DNA of 64,000 nt, taken from positions 20,478,393-20,542,392 of the forward strand of contig OX326960.1 of NCBI GenBank assembly GCA_946800325.1, written 5' to 3'. A model generated the notes under the pieces. That model was given only the letters and a program-made list of their open reading frames with translations. It made no database searches and had not been told where the DNA came from. The translations under genes and the position numbers were made by a program. The DNA comes from Luzula sylvatica. Lineage: Eukaryota; Streptophyta; Magnoliopsida; Poales; Juncaceae. This document shows positions 10,401 through 24,539 of this stretch, one piece after another (the first letter of the stretch is position 1; the number at the start of each line of letters is the position of its first letter).

Positions 10401-12905
10401 TTTCAACGCTTTGAGGAGTTCAAATGACTTGTTTTTAGATCATTTGTATCGTATCTTTTACTACATAAGTTTTCACCAAATTTCACAAACACTAAGAAAG
10501 TTTGTTTTTCGATTTCAAAACCACATTTTAACGCTTTGAGGAGTTCAAATAACGTGTTTTTCGATTATTTGTATCGTATCTTTTAGTACATAACTCTTCA
10601 CCCAATTTCACAAATACTAGGAAAGTTTGTTTTTCGATTCAAAACGAGATTTTAACGCTTTGAGGAGTACAAATAACATGTTTTTAGATCATTTGTATCG
10701 TATCTTTTAGTACATAACTTTTCACCAAATTTCACAAACACCAAGAAAGTTTGTTTTTCGATTCAAAACAAGATTTTAACGCTTTGGGGAGTTCAAATAA
10801 CGTGTTTCTAGATCATTTGTATCGTATCTTTTAGTACATAACTTTTCACCAAATTTCACAAACACTAAGAAAGTTTGTTTTTCGATTCAAAACATGATTT
10901 TAACGCTTTGAGGAGTTCAAATAACGTGTTTCTAGATCATTTGTATCGTACCTTTTAGTACATAACTTTTCACCAAATTTCACAAACACTAAGAAAGTTT
11001 GTTTTTCGATTCAAAACAAGATTTTAACGCTTTGAGGAGTTCAAATAACATGTTTTTAGATCATTTGTATCAGATCTTTTAGTACATAACTTTTCACCAA
11101 ATTTCACAAATACTAAGAAAGTTTGTTTTTCGATTCAAAACTAGATTTTAACGCTTTGAGGAGTTCAAATAACTTGTTTTTAGATCATTTGTATCGTATC
11201 TTTTAGTACATAACTTTTCACCCAATTTCACAAACACTAAGAAAGTTTGTTTTTCGATTCAAAACAAGATTTTAATGCTTTGAGGAGTTCAAATAACATG
11301 TTTTCAGATCATTTGTATCGTATCTTTTAGTACATAACTTTTCACCAAATTTCACAAACAGTAAGAAAGTTTGTTTTTCGATTCAAAACAAGATTTTAAC
11401 GCTTTGAGGAGTTCAAATAACGTGTTTCTAGATCATTTGTATCGTACCTTTTAGTACATAACTTTTCACCAAATTTCACAAACACTAAGAAAGTTTGTTT
11501 TTCGATTCAAAACAAGATTTTAACGCTTTGAGGAGTTCAAATAACTTGTTTTTTGATCATTTGTATCAGATATTTTAGTACATAACTTTTCACCAAATTT
11601 CACAAATACTAAGAAAGTTTGTTTTTCGATTCAAAACTAGATTTTAACGCTTTGAGGAGTTCAAATAACTTGTTTTTAGATCATTTGTATCGTATCTTTT
11701 AGTACATAACTTTTCACCAAATTTCACAAACACTAAGAAAGTTTGTTTTTCGATTCAAAACAAGATTTTTTAACGCTTTGAGGAGTTCAAATAACATGTT
11801 TTCAGATCATTTGTATCGTATCTTTTAGTACATAACTTTTCACCAAATTTCACAAACACTAAGAAAGTTTGTTTTTCGATTCAAAACAAGATTTTAACGC
11901 TTTGAGGAGTTCAAATAACATGTTTTTAGATCATTTGTATCAGATATTTTAGTACATAACTTTTCACCAAATTTCACAAATACTAAGAAAGTTTGTTTTT
12001 CGATTCAAAACTAGATTTTAACGCTTTGAGGAGTTCAAATAACAAGTTTTTAGATCATTTGTATCGTATCTTTTAGTACATAACTTTTCACCCAATTTCA
12101 CAAACACTAAGAAAGTTTGTTTTTCGATTCAAAACATGATTTTAATGCTTTGAGGAGTTCAAATAACATGTTTTCAGATCATTTGTATCGTATCTTTTAG
12201 TACATAACTTTTCACCAAATTTCACAAACACCAAAAAAGTTTGTTTTTCGATTCAAAACAAGATTTTAACGCTTTGAGGAGTTCAAATAACGTGTTTCTA
12301 GATCATTTGTATCGTATCTTTTACTACATAACTTTTCAACAAATTTCACAAACACTAAGAAAGTTTGTTTTTCGATTCAAAACAAGATTTTAACGCTTTG
12401 AGGAGTTCAAATAACATGTTTTTAGATCATTTGTATCAGATATTTTAGTACATAACGTTTCACCAAATTTCACAAATACTAAGAAAGTTTGTTTTTCGAT
12501 TCAAAACTAGATTTTAACGCTTTGAGGAGTTCAAATAACTTGTTTTTAGATCATTTGTATCGTATCTTTTAGTACATAACTTTTCACCAAATTTCACAAA
12601 CACTAAGAAAGTTTGTTTTTCGATTCAAAACAAGATTTTTTAACGCTTTGAGGAGTTCAAATAACATGTTTTCAGATCATTTGTATCGTATCTTTTAGTA
12701 CATAACTTTTCACCAAATTTCACAAACACTAAGAAAGTTTGTTTTTCGATTCAAAACAAGATTTTAACGCTTTGAGGAGTTCAAATAACGTGTTTCTAGA
12801 TCATTTGTATCGTACCTTTTAGTACATAACTTTTCACCAAATTTCACAAACACTAAGAAAGTTTGTTTTTCGATTCAAAACAAGATTTTAACGCTTTGAG
12901 GAGTT
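7451..12905. repeat. 7450-bp higher-order repeat, copy 2 (partial, 5455 bp aligned)
   Basis: This segment follows copy 1 at an offset of 7450 bp. By eye I found roughly a dozen substitutions over 5455 bp. Examples are A413 against C7863, G1079 against C8529, A3445 against T10895, C3506 against T10956 and G4517 against C11967. Colinearity ends at about 12905, where this copy continues with an ACATTGTTTTAG monomer and copy 1 continues with ACTTGTTTTTTG. The low divergence suggests a recent duplication or ongoing homogenisation, although the exact identity was not computed. Confidence 0.88.
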
Positions 12906-15900
12906 CAAATAACATTGTTTTAGATCATTTGTATCAGATCTTTTATTACATAACTTTTCACCAAATTTCACAAACACTAAGAAAGTTTGTTTTTCGATTC
13001 AAAACTAGATTTTAACGCTTTGAGGAGTTCAAATAACATGTTTTCAGATCATTTGTATCGTATCTTTTAGTACATAACTTTTCACCCAATTTCACAAACA
13101 CTAAGAAAGTTTGTTTTTCGATTCAAAACAAGATTTTAATGCTTTGAGGAGTTCAAATAACATGTTTTCAGATCATTTGTATCGTATCTTTTAGTACATA
13201 ACTTTTCACCAAATTTCACAAACACCAAAAAAGTTTGTTTTTCGATTCAAAACAAGATTTTAACGCTTTGAGGAGTTCAAATAACGTGTTTCTAGATCAT
13301 TTGTATCGTATCTTTTACTACATAACTTTTCAACAAATTTCACAAACACTAAGAAAGTTTGTTTTTCGATTCAAAACAAGATTTTAACGCTTTGAGGAGT
13401 TCAAATAACATGTTTCTAGATCATTTGTATCGTATCTTTTACTACATGACTTTTCACCAAATTTCACAAACACTGAGCAAGTTTGTTTTTCGATTCAAAA
13501 CAAGATTTTAACGCTTTGAGGAGTTCAAATAACGTGTTTCTAGATCATTTGTATCGTATCTTTTACTACATAACTTTTCACCAAATTTCACAAGCACTAA
13601 GAAAGTTTGTTTTTCGATTCAAAACAAACTTTCAACGCTTTGAGGAGTTCAAATGACGTGTTTTTAGATCATTTGTATCGTATCTTTTACTACATAAGTT
13701 TTCACCAAATTTCACAAACACTAAGAAAGTTTGTTTTTCGATTCAAAACAAGATTTTAACGCTTTGAGGAGTTCAAATAACATGTTTTTAGATCATTTGT
13801 ATCAGATCTTTTAGTACATAACTTTTCACCAAATTTCACAAATACTAAGAAAGTTTGTTTTTCGATTCAAAACTAGATTTTAACGCTTTGAGGAGTTCAA
13901 ATAACTTGTTTTTAGATCATTTGTATCGTATCTTTTAGTACATAACTTTTCACCAAATTTCACAAACACTAAGAAAGTTTGTTTTTCGATTCAAAACTAG
14001 ATTTTAATGCTTTGAGGAGTTCAAATAACATGTTTTCAGATCATTTGTATCGTATCTTTTAGTACATAACTTTTCACCAAATTTCACAAACACTAAGAAA
14101 GTTTGTTTTTCGATTCAAAACAAGATTTTAACGCTTTGAGGAGTTCAAATAACGTGTTTCTAGATCATTTGTATCGTACCTTTTAGTACATAACTTTTCA
14201 CCAAATTTCACAAACACTAAGAAAGTTTGTTTTTCGATTCAAAACAAGATTTTAACGCTTTGAGGAGTCCAAATGACTTGTTTTTTGATCATTTGTATCA
14301 GATATTTTAGTACATAACTTTTCACCAAATTTCACAAATACAAAGAAAGTTTGTTTTTCGATTCAAAACTAGATTTTAACGCTTTGAGGAGTTCAAATAA
14401 CTTGTTTTTAGATCATTTGTATCGTATCTTTTAGTACATAACTTTTCAGCAAATTTCACAAACACTAAGAAAGTTTGTTTGTCGATTCAAAACAAGATTT
14501 TTTAACGCTTTGAGGAGTTCAAATAACATGTTTTCAGATCATTTGTATCGTATCTTTTAGTACATAACTTTTCACCAAATTTCACAAACACTAAGAAAGT
14601 TTGTTTCTCGACTCAAAACAAACTTTCAACGCTTTGAGGAGTTCAAATGACTTGTTTTTAGATCATTTGTATCGTATCTTTTACTACATAAGTTTTCACC
14701 AAATTTCACAAACACTAAGAAAGTTTGTTTTTCGATTTCAAAACCACATTTTAACGCTTTGAGGAGTTCAAATAACGTGTTTTTCGATCATTTGTATCGT
14801 ATCTTTTAGTACATAACTATTCACCCAATTTCACAAATACTAGGAAAGTTTGTTTTTCGATTCAAAACGAGATTTTAACGCTTTGAGGAGTACAAATAAC
14901 ATGTTTTTAGATCATTTGTATCGTATCTTTTAGTACATAACTTTTCACCAAATTTCACAAACACCAAGAAAGTTTGTTTTTCGATTCAAAACAAGATTTT
15001 AACGCTTTGGGGAGTTCAAATAACGTGTTTCTAGATCATTTGTATCGTATCTTTTAGTACATAACTTTTCACCAAATTTCACAAACACTAAGAAAGTTTG
15101 TTTTTCGATTCAAAACAAGATTTTAACGCTTTGAGGAGTTCAAATAACGTGTTTCTAGATCATTTGTATCGTACCTTTTAGTACATAACTTTTCACCAAA
15201 TTTCACAAACACTAAGAAAGTTTGTTTTTCGATTCAAAACAAGATTTTAACGCTTTGAGGAGTTCAAATAACTTGTTTTTTGATCATTTGTATCAGATAT
15301 TTTAGTACATAACTTTTCACCAAATTTCACAAATACTAAGAAAGTTTGTTTTTCGATTCAAAACTAGATTTTAACGCTTTGAGGAATTCAAATAACTTGT
15401 TTTTAGATCATTTGTATCGTATCTTTTAGTACATAACTTTTCACCAAATTTCACAAACACTAAGAAAGTTTGTTTTTCGATTCAAAACAAAATTTTTTAA
15501 CGCTTTGAGGAGTTCAAATAACATGTTTTCAGATCATTTGTATCGTATCTTTTAGTACATAACTTTTCACCAAATTTCACAAACACTAAGAAAGTTTGTT
15601 TCTCGACTCAAAACAAACTTTCAACGCTTTGAGGAGTTCAAATGACTTGTTTTTAGATCATTTGTATCGTATCTTTTACTACATAAGTTTTCACCAAATT
15701 TCACAAACACTAAGAAAGTTTGTTTTTCGATTTCAAAACCACATTTTAACGCTTTGAGGAGTTCAAATAACGTGTTTTTCGATCATTTGTATCGTATCTT
15801 TTAGTACATAACTCTTCACCCAATTTCACAAATACTAGGAAAGTTTGTTTTTCGATTCAAAACGAGATTTTAACGCTTTGAGGAGTACAAATAACATGTT

Positions 15901-16089
15901 TTTAGATCATTTGTATCGTATCTTTTAGTACATAACTTTTCACCAAATTTCACAAACACCAAGAAAGTTTGTTTTTCGATTCAAAACAAGATTTTAACGC
16001 TTTGGGGAGTTCAAATAACGTGTTTCTAGATCATTTGTATCGTATCTTTTAGTACATAACTTTTCACCAAATTTCACAAACACTAAGAA
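12362..16089. repeat. 3728-bp higher-order repeat, block A (30-mer)
   Basis: Block A matches block B at an offset of 3728 bp (30 x 124 plus 8). Private variants shared only with B include CACTGAGCAAG (about 13473/17201), TACAAAG (about 14339/18067), GTTTGTTTGTCG (about 14475/18203), AACTATTCACCC (14815/18543) and GAGGAATTC (15381/19109). Inside the block an 8-monomer segment is itself duplicated at about 995 bp: the GAAAG arm at 14595 recurs at 15590. Boundaries are uncertain by about one monomer. Confidence 0.88.
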
Positions 16090-19000
16090 AGTTTGTTTTT
16101 CGATTCAAAACAAGATTTTAACGCTTTGAGGAGTTCAAATAACATGTTTTTAGATCATTTGTATCAGATATTTTAGTACATAACGTTTCACCAAATTTCA
16201 CAAATACTAAGAAAGTTTGTTTTTCGATTCAAAACTAGATTTTAACGCTTTGAGGAGTTCAAATAACTTGTTTTTAGATCATTTGTATCGTATCTTTTAG
16301 TACATAACTTTTCACCAAATTTCACAAACACTAAGAAAGTTTGTTTTTCGATTCAAAACAAGATTTTTTAACGCTTTGAGGAGTTCAAATAACATGTTTT
16401 CAGATCATTTGTATCGTATCTTTTAGTACATAACTTTTCACCAAATTTCACAAACACTAAGAAAGTTTGTTTTTCGATTCAAAACAAGATTTTAACGCTT
16501 TGAGGAGTTCAAATAACGTGTTTCTAGATCATTTGTATCGTACCTTTTAGTACATAACTTTTCACCAAATTTCACAAACACTAAGAAAGTTTGTTTTTCG
16601 ATTCAAAACAAGATTTTAACGCTTTGAGGAGTTCAAATAACATTGTTTTAGATCATTTGTATCAGATCTTTTATTACATAACTTTTCACCAAATTTCACA
16701 AACACTAAGAAAGTTTGTTTTTCGATTCAAAACTAGATTTTAACGCTTTGAGGAGTTCAAATAACATGTTTTCAGATCATTTGTATCGTATCTTTTAGTA
16801 CATAACTTTTCACCCAATTTCACAAACACTAAGAAAGTTTGTTTTTCGATTCAAAACAAGATTTTAATGCTTTGAGGAGTTCAAATAACATGTTTTCAGA
16901 TCATTTGTATCGTATCTTTTAGTACATAACTTTTCACCAAATTTCACAAACACCAAAAAAGTTTGTTTTTCGATTCAAAACAAGATTTTAACGCTTTGAG
17001 GAGTTCAAATAACGTGTTTCTAGATCATTTGTATCGTATCTTTTACTACATAACTTTTCAACAAATTTCACAAACACTAAGAAAGTTTGTTTTTCGATTC
17101 AAAACAAGATTTTAACGCTTTGAGGAGTTCAAATAACATGTTTCTAGATCATTTGTATCGTATCTTTTACTACATGACTTTTCACCAAATTTCACAAACA
17201 CTGAGCAAGTTTGTTTTTCGATTCAAAACAAGATTTTAACGCTTTGAGGAGTTCAAATAACGTGTTTCTAGATCATTTGTATCGTATCTTTTACTACATA
17301 ACTTTTCACCAAATTTCACAAGCACTAAGAAAGTTTGTTTTTCGATTCAAAACAAACTTTCAACGCTTTGAGGAGTTCAAATGACGTGTTTTTAGATCAT
17401 TTGTATCGTATCTTTTACTACATAAGTTTTCACCAAATTTCACAAACACTAAGAAAGTTTGTTTTTCGATTCAAAACAAGATTTTAACGCTTTGAGGAGT
17501 TCAAATAACATGTTTTTAGATCATTTGTATCAGATCTTTTAGTACATAACTTTTCACCAAATTTCACAAATACTAAGAAAGTTTGTTTTTCGATTCAAAA
17601 CTAGATTTTAACGCTTTGAGGAGTTCAAATAACTTGTTTTTAGATCATTTGTATCGTATCTTTTAGTACATAACTTTTCACCAAATTTCACAAACACTAA
17701 GAAAGTTTGTTTTTCGATTCAAAACTAGATTTTAATGCTTTGAGGAGTTCAAATAACATGTTTTCAGATCATTTGTATCGTATCTTTTAGTACATAACTT
17801 TTCACCAAATTTCACAAACACTAAGAAAGTTTGTTTTTCGATTCAAAACAAGATTTTAACGCTTTGAGGAGTTCAAATAACGTGTTTCTAGATCATTTGT
17901 ATCGTACCTTTTAGTACATAACTTTTCACCAAATTTCACAAACACTAAGAAAGTTTGTTTTTCGATTCAAAACAAGATTTTAACGCTTTGAGGAGTCCAA
18001 ATGACTTGTTTTTTGATCATTTGTATCAGATATTTTAGTACATAACTTTTCACCAAATTTCACAAATACAAAGAAAGTTTGTTTTTCGATTCAAAACTAG
18101 ATTTTAACGCTTTGAGGAGTTCAAATAACTTGTTTTTAGATCATTTGTATCGTATCTTTTAGTACATAACTTTTCAGCAAATTTCACAAACACTAAGAAA
18201 GTTTGTTTGTCGATTCAAAACAAGATTTTTTAACGCTTTGAGGAGTTCAAATAACATGTTTTCAGATCATTTGTATCGTATCTTTTAGTACATAACTTTT
18301 CACCAAATTTCACAAACACTAAGAAAGTTTGTTTCTCGACTCAAAACAAACTTTCAACGCTTTGAGGAGTTCAAATGACTTGTTTTTAGATCATTTGTAT
18401 CGTATCTTTTACTACATAAGTTTTCACCAAATTTCACAAACACTAAGAAAGTTTGTTTTTCGATTTCAAAACCACATTTTAACGCTTTGAGGAGTTCAAA
18501 TAACGTGTTTTTCGATCATTTGTATCGTATCTTTTAGTACATAACTATTCACCCAATTTCACAAATACTAGGAAAGTTTGTTTTTCGATTCAAAACGAGA
18601 TTTTAACGCTTTGAGGAGTACAAATAACATGTTTTTAGATCATTTGTATCGTATCTTTTAGTACATAACTTTTCACCAAATTTCACAAACACCAAGAAAG
18701 TTTGTTTTTCGATTCAAAACAAGATTTTAACGCTTTGGGGAGTTCAAATAACGTGTTTCTAGATCATTTGTATCGTATCTTTTAGTACATAACTTTTCAC
18801 CAAATTTCACAAACACTAAGAAAGTTTGTTTTTCGATTCAAAACAAGATTTTAACGCTTTGAGGAGTTCAAATAACGTGTTTCTAGATCATTTGTATCGT
18901 ACCTTTTAGTACATAACTTTTCACCAAATTTCACAAACACTAAGAAAGTTTGTTTTTCGATTCAAAACAAGATTTTAACGCTTTGAGGAGTTCAAATAAC

Positions 19001-19817
19001 TTGTTTTTTGATCATTTGTATCAGATATTTTAGTACATAACTTTTCACCAAATTTCACAAATACTAAGAAAGTTTGTTTTTCGATTCAAAACTAGATTTT
19101 AACGCTTTGAGGAATTCAAATAACTTGTTTTTAGATCATTTGTATCGTATCTTTTAGTACATAACTTTTCACCAAATTTCACAAACACTAAGAAAGTTTG
19201 TTTTTCGATTCAAAACAAAATTTTTTAACGCTTTGAGGAGTTCAAATAACATGTTTTCAGATCATTTGTATCGTATCTTTTAGTACATAACTTTTCACCA
19301 AATTTCACAAACACTAAGAAAGTTTGTTTCTCGACTCAAAACAAACTTTCAACGCTTTGAGGAGTTCAAATGACTTGTTTTTAGATCATTTGTATCGTAT
19401 CTTTTACTACATAAGTTTTCACCAAATTTCACAAACACTAAGAAAGTTTGTTTTTCGATTTCAAAACCACATTTTAACGCTTTGAGGAGTTCAAATAACG
19501 TGTTTTTCGATCATTTGTATCGTATCTTTTAGTACATAACTCTTCACCCAATTTCACAAATACTAGGAAAGTTTGTTTTTCGATTCAAAACGAGATTTTA
19601 ACGCTTTGAGGAGTACAAATAACATGTTTTTAGATCATTTGTATCGTATCTTTTAGTACATAACTTTTCACCAAATTTCACAAACACCAAGAAAGTTTGT
19701 TTTTCGATTCAAAACAAGATTTTAACGCTTTGGGGAGTTCAAATAACGTGTTTCTAGATCATTTGTATCGTATCTTTTAGTACATAACTTTTCACCAAAT
19801 TTCACAAACACTAAGAA
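16090..19817. repeat. 3728-bp higher-order repeat, block B (30-mer)
   Basis: Block B is the tandem partner of block A. All private A variants that I followed are present here at plus 3728. Block C lacks several of them: it has TACTAAG, GTTTGTTTTTCG, AACTCTTCACCC and GAGGAGTTC at the matching places. The A/B duplication is therefore probably younger than the split from C, or A and B were homogenised later. Confidence 0.88.
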
Positions 19818-20811
19818 AGTTTGTTTTTCGATTCAAAACAAGATTTTAACGCTTTGAGGAGTTCAAATAACGTGTTTCTAGATCATTTGTATCGTACCTT
19901 TTAGTACATAACTTTTCACCAAATTTCACAAACACTAAGAAAGTTTGTTTTTCGATTCAAAACAAGATTTTAACGCTTTGAGGAGTTCAAATAACTTGTT
20001 TTTTGATCATTTGTATCAGATATTTTAGTACATAACTTTTCACCAAATTTCACAAATACTAAGAAAGTTTGTTTTTCGATTCAAAACTAGATTTTAACGC
20101 TTTGAGGAGTTCAAATAACTTGTTTTTAGATCATTTGTATCGTATCTTTTAGTACATAACTTTTCACCAAATTTCACAAACACTAAGAAAGTTTGTTTTT
20201 CGATTCAAAACAAGATTTTTTAACGCTTTGAGGAGTTCAAATAACATGTTTTCAGATCATTTGTATCGTATCTTTTAGTACATAACTTTTCACCAAATTT
20301 CACAAACACTAAGAAAGTTTGTTTTTCGATTCAAAACAAGATTTTAACGCTTTGAGGAGTTCAAATAACATGTTTTTAGATCATTTGTATCAGATATTTT
20401 AGTACATAACTTTTCACCAAATTTCACAAATACTAAGAAAGTTTGTTTTTCGATTCAAAACTAGATTTTAACGCTTTGAGGAGTTCAAATAACATGTTTT
20501 TAGATCATTTGTATCGTATCTTTTAGTACATAACTTTTCACCCAATTTCACAAACACTAAGAAAGTTTGTTTTTCGATTCAAAACATGATTTTAATGCTT
20601 TGAGGAGTTCAAATAACATGTTTTCAGATCATTTGTATCGTATCTTTTAGTACATAACTTTTCACCAAATTTCACAAACACCAAAAAAGTTTGTTTTTCG
20701 ATTCAAAACAAGATTTTAACGCTTTGAGGAGTTCAAATAACGTGTTTCTAGATCATTTGTATCGTATCTTTTACTACATAACTTTTCAACAAATTTCACA
20801 AACACTAAGAA
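19818..20811. repeat. 994-bp (8-monomer) flank of block C, homologous to the left flank of block A
   Basis: These eight monomers separate blocks B and C. They match the sequence just left of block A (from about 11.4 kb) at an offset of 8450 bp, which equals 3728 plus 4722. Monomer order on both sides is GTACC, TTTTTTG-AGATA, TTTTTA with the TT insertion, TTTTCA, AGATA, CCCAATTTC with ATGATTTT, CCAAAAAAG, then CAACAAA. The older unit is therefore flank plus block (994 plus 3728 = 4722 bp, 38 monomers). Confidence 0.82.
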
Positions 20812-23800
20812 AGTTTGTTTTTCGATTCAAAACAAGATTTTAACGCTTTGAGGAGTTCAAATAACATGTTTTTAGATCATTTGTATCAGATATTTTAGTA
20901 CATAACGTTTCACCAAATTTCACAAATACTAAGAAAGTTTATTTTTCGATTCAAAACTAGATTTTAACGCTTTGAGGAGTTCAAATAACTTGTTTTTAGA
21001 TCATTTGTATCGTATCTTTTAGTACATAACTTTTCACCAAATTTCACAAACACTAAGAAAGTTTGTTTTTCGATTCAAAACAAGATTTTTTAACGCTTTG
21101 AGGAGTTCAAATAACATGTTTTCAGATCATTTGTATCGTATCTTTTAGTACATAACTTTTCACCAAATTTCACAAACACTAAGAAAGTTTGTTTTTCGAT
21201 TCAAAACAAGATTTTAACGCTTTGAGGAGTTCAAATAACGTGTTTCTAGATCATTTGTATCGTACCTTTTAGTACATAACTTTTCACCAAATTTCACAAA
21301 CACTAAGAAAGTTTGTTTTTCGATTCAAAACAAGATTTTAACGCTTTGAGGAGTTCAAATAACATTGTTTTAGATCATTTGTATCAGATCTTTTATTACA
21401 TAACTTTTCACCAAATTTCACAAACACTAAGAAAGTTTGTTTTTCGATTCAAAACTAGATTTTAACGCTTTGAGGAGTTCAAATAACATGTTTTCAGTTC
21501 ATTTGTATCGTATCTTTTAGTACATAACTTTTCACCCAATTTCACAAACACTAAGAAAGTTTGTTTTTCGATTCAAAACAAGATTTTAATGCTTTGAGGA
21601 GTTCAAATAACATGTTTTCAGATCATTTGTATCGTATCTTTTAGTACATACCTTTTCACCAAATTTCACAAACACCAAAAAAGTTTGTTTTTCGATTCAA
21701 AACAAGATTTTAACGCTTTGAGGAGTTCAAATAACGTGTTTCTAGATCATTTGTATCGTATCTTTTACTACATACCTTTTCAACAAATTTCACAAACACC
21801 AAGAAAGTTTGTTTTTCGATTCAAAACAAGATTTTAACGCTTTGAGGAGTTCAAATAACATGTTTCTAGATCATTTGTATCGTATCTTTTACTACATGAC
21901 TTTTCACCAAATTTCACAAACACTAAGCAAGTTTGTTTTTCGATTCAAAACAAGATTTTAACGCTTTGAGGAGTTCAAATAACGTGTTTCTAGATCATTT
22001 GTATCGTATCTTTTACTACATAACTTTTCACCAAATTTCACAAGCACTAAGAAAGTTTGTTTTTCGATTCAAAACAAACTTTCAACGCTTTGAGGAGTTC
22101 AAATGACGTGTTTTTAGATCATTTGTATCGTATCTTTTACTACATAAGTTTTCACCAAATTTCACAAACACTAAGAAAGTTTGTTTTTCGATTCAAAACA
22201 AGATTTTAACGCTTTGAGGAGTTCAAATAACATGTTTTTAGATCATTTGTATCAGATCTTTTAGTACATAACTTTTCACCAAATTTCACAAATACTAAGA
22301 AAGTTTGTTTTTCGATTCAAAACTAGATTTTAACGCTTTGAGGAGTTCAAATAACTTGTTTTTAGATCATTTGTATCGTATCTTTTAGTACATAACTTTT
22401 CACCAAATTTCACAAACACTAAGAAAGTTTGTTTTTCGATTCAAAACTAGATTTTAATGCTTTGAGGAGTTCAAATAACATGTTTTCAGATCATTTGTAT
22501 CGTATCTTTTAGTACATAACTTTTCACCAAATTTCACAAACACTAAGAAAGTTTGTTTTTCGATTCAAAACAAGATTTTAACGCTTTGAGGAGTTCAAAT
22601 AACGTGTTTCTAGATCATTTGTATCGTACCTTTTAGTACATAACTTTTCACCAAATTTCACAAACACTAAGAAAGTTTGTTTTTCGATTCAAAACAAGAT
22701 TTTAACGCTTTGAGGAGTCCAAATGACTTGTTTTTTGATCATTTGTATCAGATATTTTAGTACATAACTTTTCACCAAATTTCACAAATACTAAGAAAGT
22801 TTGTTTTTCGATTCAAAACTAGATTTTAATGCTTTGAGGAGTTCAAATAACTTGTTTTTAGATCATTTGTATCGTATCTTTTAGTACATAACTTTTCACC
22901 AAATTTCACAAACACTAAGAAAGTTTGTTTTTCGATTCAAAACAAGATTTTTTAACGCTTTGAGGAGTTCAAATAACATGTTTTCAGATCATTTGTATCG
23001 TATCTTTTAGTACATAACTTTTCACCAAATTTCACAAACACTAAGAAAGTTTGTTTCTCGACTCAAAACAAACTTTCAACGCTTTGAGGAGTTCAAATGA
23101 CTTGTTTTTAGATCATTTGTATCGTATCTTTTACTACATAAGTTTTCACCAAATTTCACAAACACTAAGAAAGTTTGTTTTTCGATTTCAAAACCACATT
23201 TTAACGCTTTGAGGAGTTCAAATAACGTGTTTTTCGATCATTTGTATCGTATCTTTTAGTACATAACTCTTCACCCAATTTCACAAATACTAGGAAAGTT
23301 TGTTTTTCGATTCAAAACGAGATTTTAACGCTTTGAGGAGTACAAATAACATGTTTTTAGATCATTTGTATCGTATCTTTTAGTACATAACTTTTCACCA
23401 AATTTCACAAACACCAAGAAAGTTTGTTTTTCGATTCAAAACAAGATTTTAACGCTTTGGGGAGTTCAAATAACGTGTTTCTAGATCATTTGTATCGTAT
23501 CTTTTAGTACATAACTTTTCACCAAATTTCACAAACACTAAGAAAGTTTGTTTTTCGATTCAAAACAAGATTTTAACGCTTTGAGGAGTTCAAATAACGT
23601 GTTTCTAGATCATTTGTATCGTACCTTTTAGTACATAACTTTTCACCAAATTTCACAAACACTAAGAAAGTTTGTTTTTCGATTCAAAACAAGATTTTAA
23701 CGCTTTGAGGAGTTCAAATAACTTGTTTTTTGATCATTTGTATCAGATATTTTAGTACATAACTTTTCACCAAATTTCACAAATACTAAGAAAGTTTGTT

Positions 23801-24539
23801 TTTCGATTCAAAACTAGATTTTAACGCTTTGAGGAGTTCAAATAACTTGTTTTTAGATCATTTGTATCGTATCTTTTAGTACATAACTTTTCACCAAATT
23901 TCACAAACACTAAGAAAGTTTGTTTTTCGATTCAAAACAAAATTTTTTAACGCTTTGAGGAGTTCAAATAACATGTTTTCAGATCATTTGTATCGTATCT
24001 TTTAGTACATAACTTTTCACCAAATTTCACAAACACTAAGAAAGTTTGTTTCTCGACTCAAAACAAACTTTCAACGCTTTGAGGAGTTCAAATGACTTGT
24101 TTTTAGATCATTTGTATCGTATCTTTTACTACATAAGTTTTCACCAAATTTCACAAACACTAAGAAAGTTTGTTTTTCGATTTCAAAACCACATTTTAAC
24201 GCTTTGAGGAGTTCAAATAACGTGTTTTTCGATCATTTGTATCGTATCTTTTAGTACATAACTCTTCACCCAATTTCACAAATACTAGGAAAGTTTGTTT
24301 TTCGATTCAAAACGAGATTTTAACGCTTTGAGGAGTACAAATAACATGTTTTTAGATCATTTGTATCGTATCTTTTAGTACATAACTTTTCACCAAATTT
24401 CACAAACACCAAGAAAGTTTGTTTTTCGATTCAAAACAAGATTTTAACGCTTTGGGGAGTTCAAATAACGTGTTTCTAGATCATTTGTATCGTATCTTTT
24501 AGTACATAACTTTTCACCAAATTTCACAAACACTAAGAA
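20812..24539. repeat. 3728-bp block C (third, more diverged copy)
   Basis: Block C aligns with block B at an offset of 4722 bp. Shared variants include CATAACGTTT (16179/20901), CACAAGCAC and GAGTCCAAATGAC (17990/22712). Private changes include GTTTATTTTTCG at about 20938, CAGTTCATTTG at about 21496 (loss of GATC) and ATACCTTTTCA at about 21649 and 21772. After about 24717 the order changes to that of the 42-monomer family. Confidence 0.85.
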
